Shown here in pieces: positions 4,907 through 7,058 of a stretch of 7,058 nt of DNA (positions are counted from its first letter, which is position 1; every line of letters begins with the position of its first letter). The notes under the pieces are model-generated. The model searched no databases. It was not told the origin of the DNA and saw only the letters and a program-made list of their open reading frames with translations. The stretch comes from Asaia bogorensis (GTDB lineage Bacteria; Pseudomonadota; Alphaproteobacteria; Acetobacterales; Acetobacteraceae), in the NCBI GenBank assembly GCA_945871455.1, contig CAMBXJ010000231.1, positions 1 through 7,058 of the forward strand. The letters are read 5' to 3'. Made by a program: the position numbers and the translations under genes.

Positions 4907-5942
4907 GTTCAGCACCAAGGCCGTCGGGTGGCTGTCCGTTGGGCGGCTGTCCATTGGGGAGTTGTCCATTAGGCAGCTGTCCGTTGGGTGGTTGTCCGGC
5001 GGAACCGATCATCCAGCCACGCAGGTCGGCGGCGGACCACCAACTGACCACCAGATGCGGCGCCAGGGCGGCGATGCGGATGGCCTGTTCCGCCTCGCTT
5101 TCCACGAAATGCGTGCACCCCCAGCGTGTCGCGGTTTCGGCCTTGTAGCGGGCCACCGCCGCGAGATCGTCGGATATGCCAGCCGGGCGGCAGATCACGC
5201 GCAATCCGGCATGACCCCAGCGGGCCAGCCAGGCCTCGGTCGGCGCCCGGTCGATTTCCGGCCGCCCGGTGATCACCACCGCCCGATCCGGAGCGAACGA
5301 GGGCAGGACCGGCAACGGCTCAAGCGCATGGCGCCGACGCAGCGCGTCTTCCAGGTCCTGGATATAGTCCGATCGCGGCACGTCGGGCAGGAAAACACCG
5401 TCCAGGTCCAGGCCGAAATAAGGTGCCTCGGTCGAACGGTCGGCGGGCGCGCCGGTGGCTCGCATCAGACGCGCCTGCGGGGTCGCCTCCCCACGCTCCC
5501 ACGGGAAGCGAAACAGGTCCCGCATGGGGTGGGAGAAATCGGGGACGAAGCGGGTGGTGTCGGGATCGTGCACGATGGTCATCGTCGCGCAGTCGAAGTT
5601 CTGATCCAGCAGCGCCGCCCGGATCGCCGCCATGGTTTCGCCCGTGGCGCAGCAATCGTCTACCAGCAGGACGCGACGACCAACCGGGGGCGGGCCGATC
5701 CAATCGATCGCCCGTTTGTGCCGTTCCCAGCCGATGATCGCCAGCGGCAGGGCCATCATGCAGGAGATCATGGTCGCCGGCACCAGCCCGCCGCGCGCGA
5801 TCCCCACCACCGCGTCCGGGTGCCAGGCGCTGGCCCGATCCAGCAATGCCGCCAGCATCCGTTCGGCCTGGTCGTAGGAGATGAACACCGGCATCCGGTC
5901 GGTTTGCAGGCCTTTCCAGGGCGGGTTCGGGGGCAGGGGCAT
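4902..5942 (-). CDS. Phosphoribosyltransferase fused to a HAD-like domain, with C-terminal GQxPN repeats
   Basis: The 346-residue product appears to join two enzymes. Residues 17-160 form a type I phosphoribosyltransferase: IARGG (48-52) is the pyrophosphate-binding loop and VLLVDDCCATGET (91-103) is the diagnostic PRPP-binding motif, with the paired acids Asp95-Asp96. Such domains move ribose-5-phosphate from PRPP to a nucleobase or similar ring. Residues 175-305 look like a HAD phosphatase: DLDGV (179-183) is motif I with both aspartates, Thr225 in ITGRP is motif II, Lys267 fits motif III, and acids near 281-283 may serve as motif IV. The last 30 residues are five GQ(P/L)P(N/D) repeats. The gene sits 23 bases after the binding-protein gene and is probably cotranscribed. 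The start is uncertain: neither 5942 nor the ATG at 5894 (MPVFISYDQ) has a clear ribosome site. Base and reaction order are unknown. Confidence 0.82.
   Translation of the reverse strand: MPLPPNPPWKGLQTDRMPVFISYDQAERMLAALLDRASAWHPDAVVGIARGGLVPATMISCMMALPLAIIGWERHKRAIDWIGPPPVGRRVLLVDDCCATGETMAAIRAALLDQNFDCATMTIVHDPDTTRFVPDFSHPMRDLFRFPWERGEATPQARLMRATGAPADRSTEAPYFGLDLDGVFLPDVPRSDYIQDLEDALRRRHALEPLPVLPSFAPDRAVVITGRPEIDRAPTEAWLARWGHAGLRVICRPAGISDDLAAVARYKAETATRWGCTHFVESEAEQAIRIAALAPHLVVSWWSAADLRGWMIGSAGQPPNGQLPNGQLPNGQPPNGQPPDGLGAER
4923..4997 (-). repeat. Five in-frame 15-bp tandem repeats encoding GQ(P/L)P(N/D)
   Basis: Five 15-bp units in a row encode GQPPN, GQLPN, GQLPN, GQPPN and GQPPD near the end of the phosphoribosyltransferase-HAD protein. 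Gly is GGA every time, but Gln (CAA/CAG), Pro (CCA/CCG, CCC/CCT), Leu (CTG/CTC) and Asn (AAC/AAT) vary, so the copies have drifted mostly at silent sites. The unit is a multiple of three, so copy-number change would keep the frame. The tail is likely disordered and surface-exposed. Confidence 0.9.
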
Positions 5943-5965
5943 CGGTGGGGGAAGACTCGCCGCGG

Positions 5966-7039
5966 CTACCGCTTGCCCTCGATACCGACGCGCTTGTTCA
6001 CGAAGCGCGTGGTATAGGCCTTGGTCGGATCGATCCCCGCCTTGTAGACGCCGACCGCCACCATGGACTGGTAGAACGCCTGCCAGCGCGCATCGGTCAT
6101 GGCGCCGATCCCCAGGGTCAGGGTGTCGCCGGAATCGACGGTGCCGCGCTCGATCATGGTCTTGCGGCCGAAATCCACCAGATCGGCCGGCATTTCCGGA
6201 TTGGTTTGCAGGATCAGTTTGTGGGCCGGCGTCGGGTCGCCATAAAGATAGGAGTACCAGCCCTCGATCGAGGCATCGATGAAGCGCTGCACCACGTCCG
6301 GCTTTTCCTTCACCAGCTTGACGCTGGTGGTGATGATGTTGCCATAGCCCAGGTAGCCCGAGTCCGACAGCGGAAGCACCACCGGGTCGATCCCGGTTTT
6401 CTGGCGAATCAGGTGGGGTTCGGAGCTGATATAACCCTGCTGGACAGAGTTCCGGTCGGCCAGGAATGGCGCCAGATTGAACGTGTAGGGGCGGATCTGA
6501 CTGTCGTCGTAGCCGAATTTAGCCGCCAGGAAGCGCCACCAGCCGTTGCGGGTATCGGCGCCGATCATGATCGGCTTGCCTTTCAGGGAGGCGAAATCGT
6601 CGTTGCCCTGCCCGGGATGCGCGATCAGGACGGCCAGATCCCGTTGGAAGATCGCCGCAACGGCCACGAACGGCAGCCCCTCCGCCGCGAACTCGATCGC
6701 GCGCCCGCCGCCCAGGTTCAGATCCAGGCGCCCAGCCATCAGCAACTGCATATGGTTGATCTGCGGGCCGCCCTCATGGATCGTGACCGACAGGTTGCGC
6801 CTGGCGTAAAGACCGGTGGCCAGCGCCTGATAGTAGCCGCCGTATTCGGCCTCCGCCTTCCAGTCCAAGCCGAAATTGATGCGATCCTGCGCCCATGCCG
6901 CTTGGTTGACCGACAGCAGAGGCGCCAGGGTCGCGATGCCCAGCACCGCGACGGAGCGTGCCAAGTGTCGCAAGGTCGTAAGGGCTTGCCTGGGACCAGC
7001 CCCGTCTGGTGGAGCGACCGACCGGCCCTTCCCCGTCAT
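5966..7039 (-). CDS. NMT1/THI5-like ABC transporter substrate-binding protein
   Basis: The 357-residue product is a periplasmic binding protein of the NMT1/THI5-like group, whose members capture pyrimidines and thiamine precursors, riboflavin, nitrate, sulfonates or similar compounds for an ABC importer. After a long leader, a hydrophobic segment (about 29-43) and A-W-A before Gln51 form a signal peptide. The mature start, INFGLDWKAEAEYGGYYQALATGLYARRNLSV in outline (54-85), is the hallmark of the group: a D-W-x segment, then G-Y-Y-x-A-x-x-x-G-L-Y. Further landmarks are GGGRAIEFAAEGLP (110-123), LKGKPIMIG (152-160) and a C-terminal helical half with KPDVVQRFIDAS (246-257). The start at 7039 is only 19 bases from the window edge with no clear ribosome site, so the first 20 or so residues are uncertain. 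Permease and ATPase genes are not visible; they may lie upstream. The phosphoribosyltransferase gene downstream hints at a nucleobase-like ligand. Confidence 0.9.
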   Translation of the reverse strand: MTGKGRSVAPPDGAGPRQALTTLRHLARSVAVLGIATLAPLLSVNQAAWAQDRINFGLDWKAEAEYGGYYQALATGLYARRNLSVTIHEGGPQINHMQLLMAGRLDLNLGGGRAIEFAAEGLPFVAVAAIFQRDLAVLIAHPGQGNDDFASLKGKPIMIGADTRNGWWRFLAAKFGYDDSQIRPYTFNLAPFLADRNSVQQGYISSEPHLIRQKTGIDPVVLPLSDSGYLGYGNIITTSVKLVKEKPDVVQRFIDASIEGWYSYLYGDPTPAHKLILQTNPEMPADLVDFGRKTMIERGTVDSGDTLTLGIGAMTDARWQAFYQSMVAVGVYKAGIDPTKAYTTRFVNKRVGIEGKR

Positions 7040-7058
7040 GGTCGGCGCAGGCCGGCCA

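Noticed and set aside
4923..4997. CRISPR array
   Set aside because: The units are 15 bp, contiguous and without spacers, and they encode an in-frame protein repeat.
4962..6017. 351-codon plus-strand open frame opposite the phosphoribosyltransferase gene
   Set aside because: It has antisense-like composition, and the minus strand carries PRPP-binding and HAD motifs.

Overview
This window looks like chromosomal DNA from a GC-rich proteobacterium, most likely an alphaproteobacterium. Three things suggest this: strong G/C bias at third codon positions, a periplasmic Bug/TctC binding protein next to what looks like a CaiB/BaiF gene, and intergenic palindromes of a style common in Rhizobiales and Rhodospirillales. 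The species cannot be named from the sequence. There is no rRNA, tRNA, CRISPR array, transposase, integrase or phage gene. It reads as an ordinary catabolic and transport region with some unusual enzymes and many intergenic inverted repeats.

Left part (1-1650). The window opens on the last 16 codons of a plus-strand gene whose tail resembles CaiB/BaiF CoA-transferases. It converges on a minus-strand gene for a TctC/Bug periplasmic solute-binding protein (281-1255). The gap between them holds a 29-bp near-perfect inverted repeat with a nested second hairpin and a predicted G-quadruplex. Upstream of the Bug gene is a 397-bp divergent intergenic region with four inverted repeats and no credible gene.

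Middle part (1653-4839). Three plus-strand genes encode a zinc-dependent MDR alcohol dehydrogenase lacking the structural-zinc lobe, an Asp/Glu racemase/arylmalonate decarboxylase/maleate isomerase superfamily protein, and an HpcH/HpaI-type aldolase. The last two appear to lack key family residues: the racemase-like protein has no cysteine at all, and the aldolase has Tyr and Lys where I expect the catalytic His and Arg. With the Bug protein and the CaiB-like tail, the gene set suggests uptake and breakdown of an unidentified carboxylic acid. The genes are separated by 276 and 217 bp, and a 16-bp perfect hairpin lies in the first gap, so a single operon is not assured.

Right part (4849-7058). 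A long hairpin separates the aldolase gene from a convergent minus-strand pair. The upstream member encodes an NMT1/THI5-like ABC substrate-binding protein. Twenty-three bases downstream is a two-domain protein, a type I phosphoribosyltransferase fused to a HAD-like domain, ending in five GQ(P/L)P(N/D) repeats. The pairing suggests uptake of a nucleobase or pyrimidine-like compound followed by phosphoribosylation, but the substrate is unknown.
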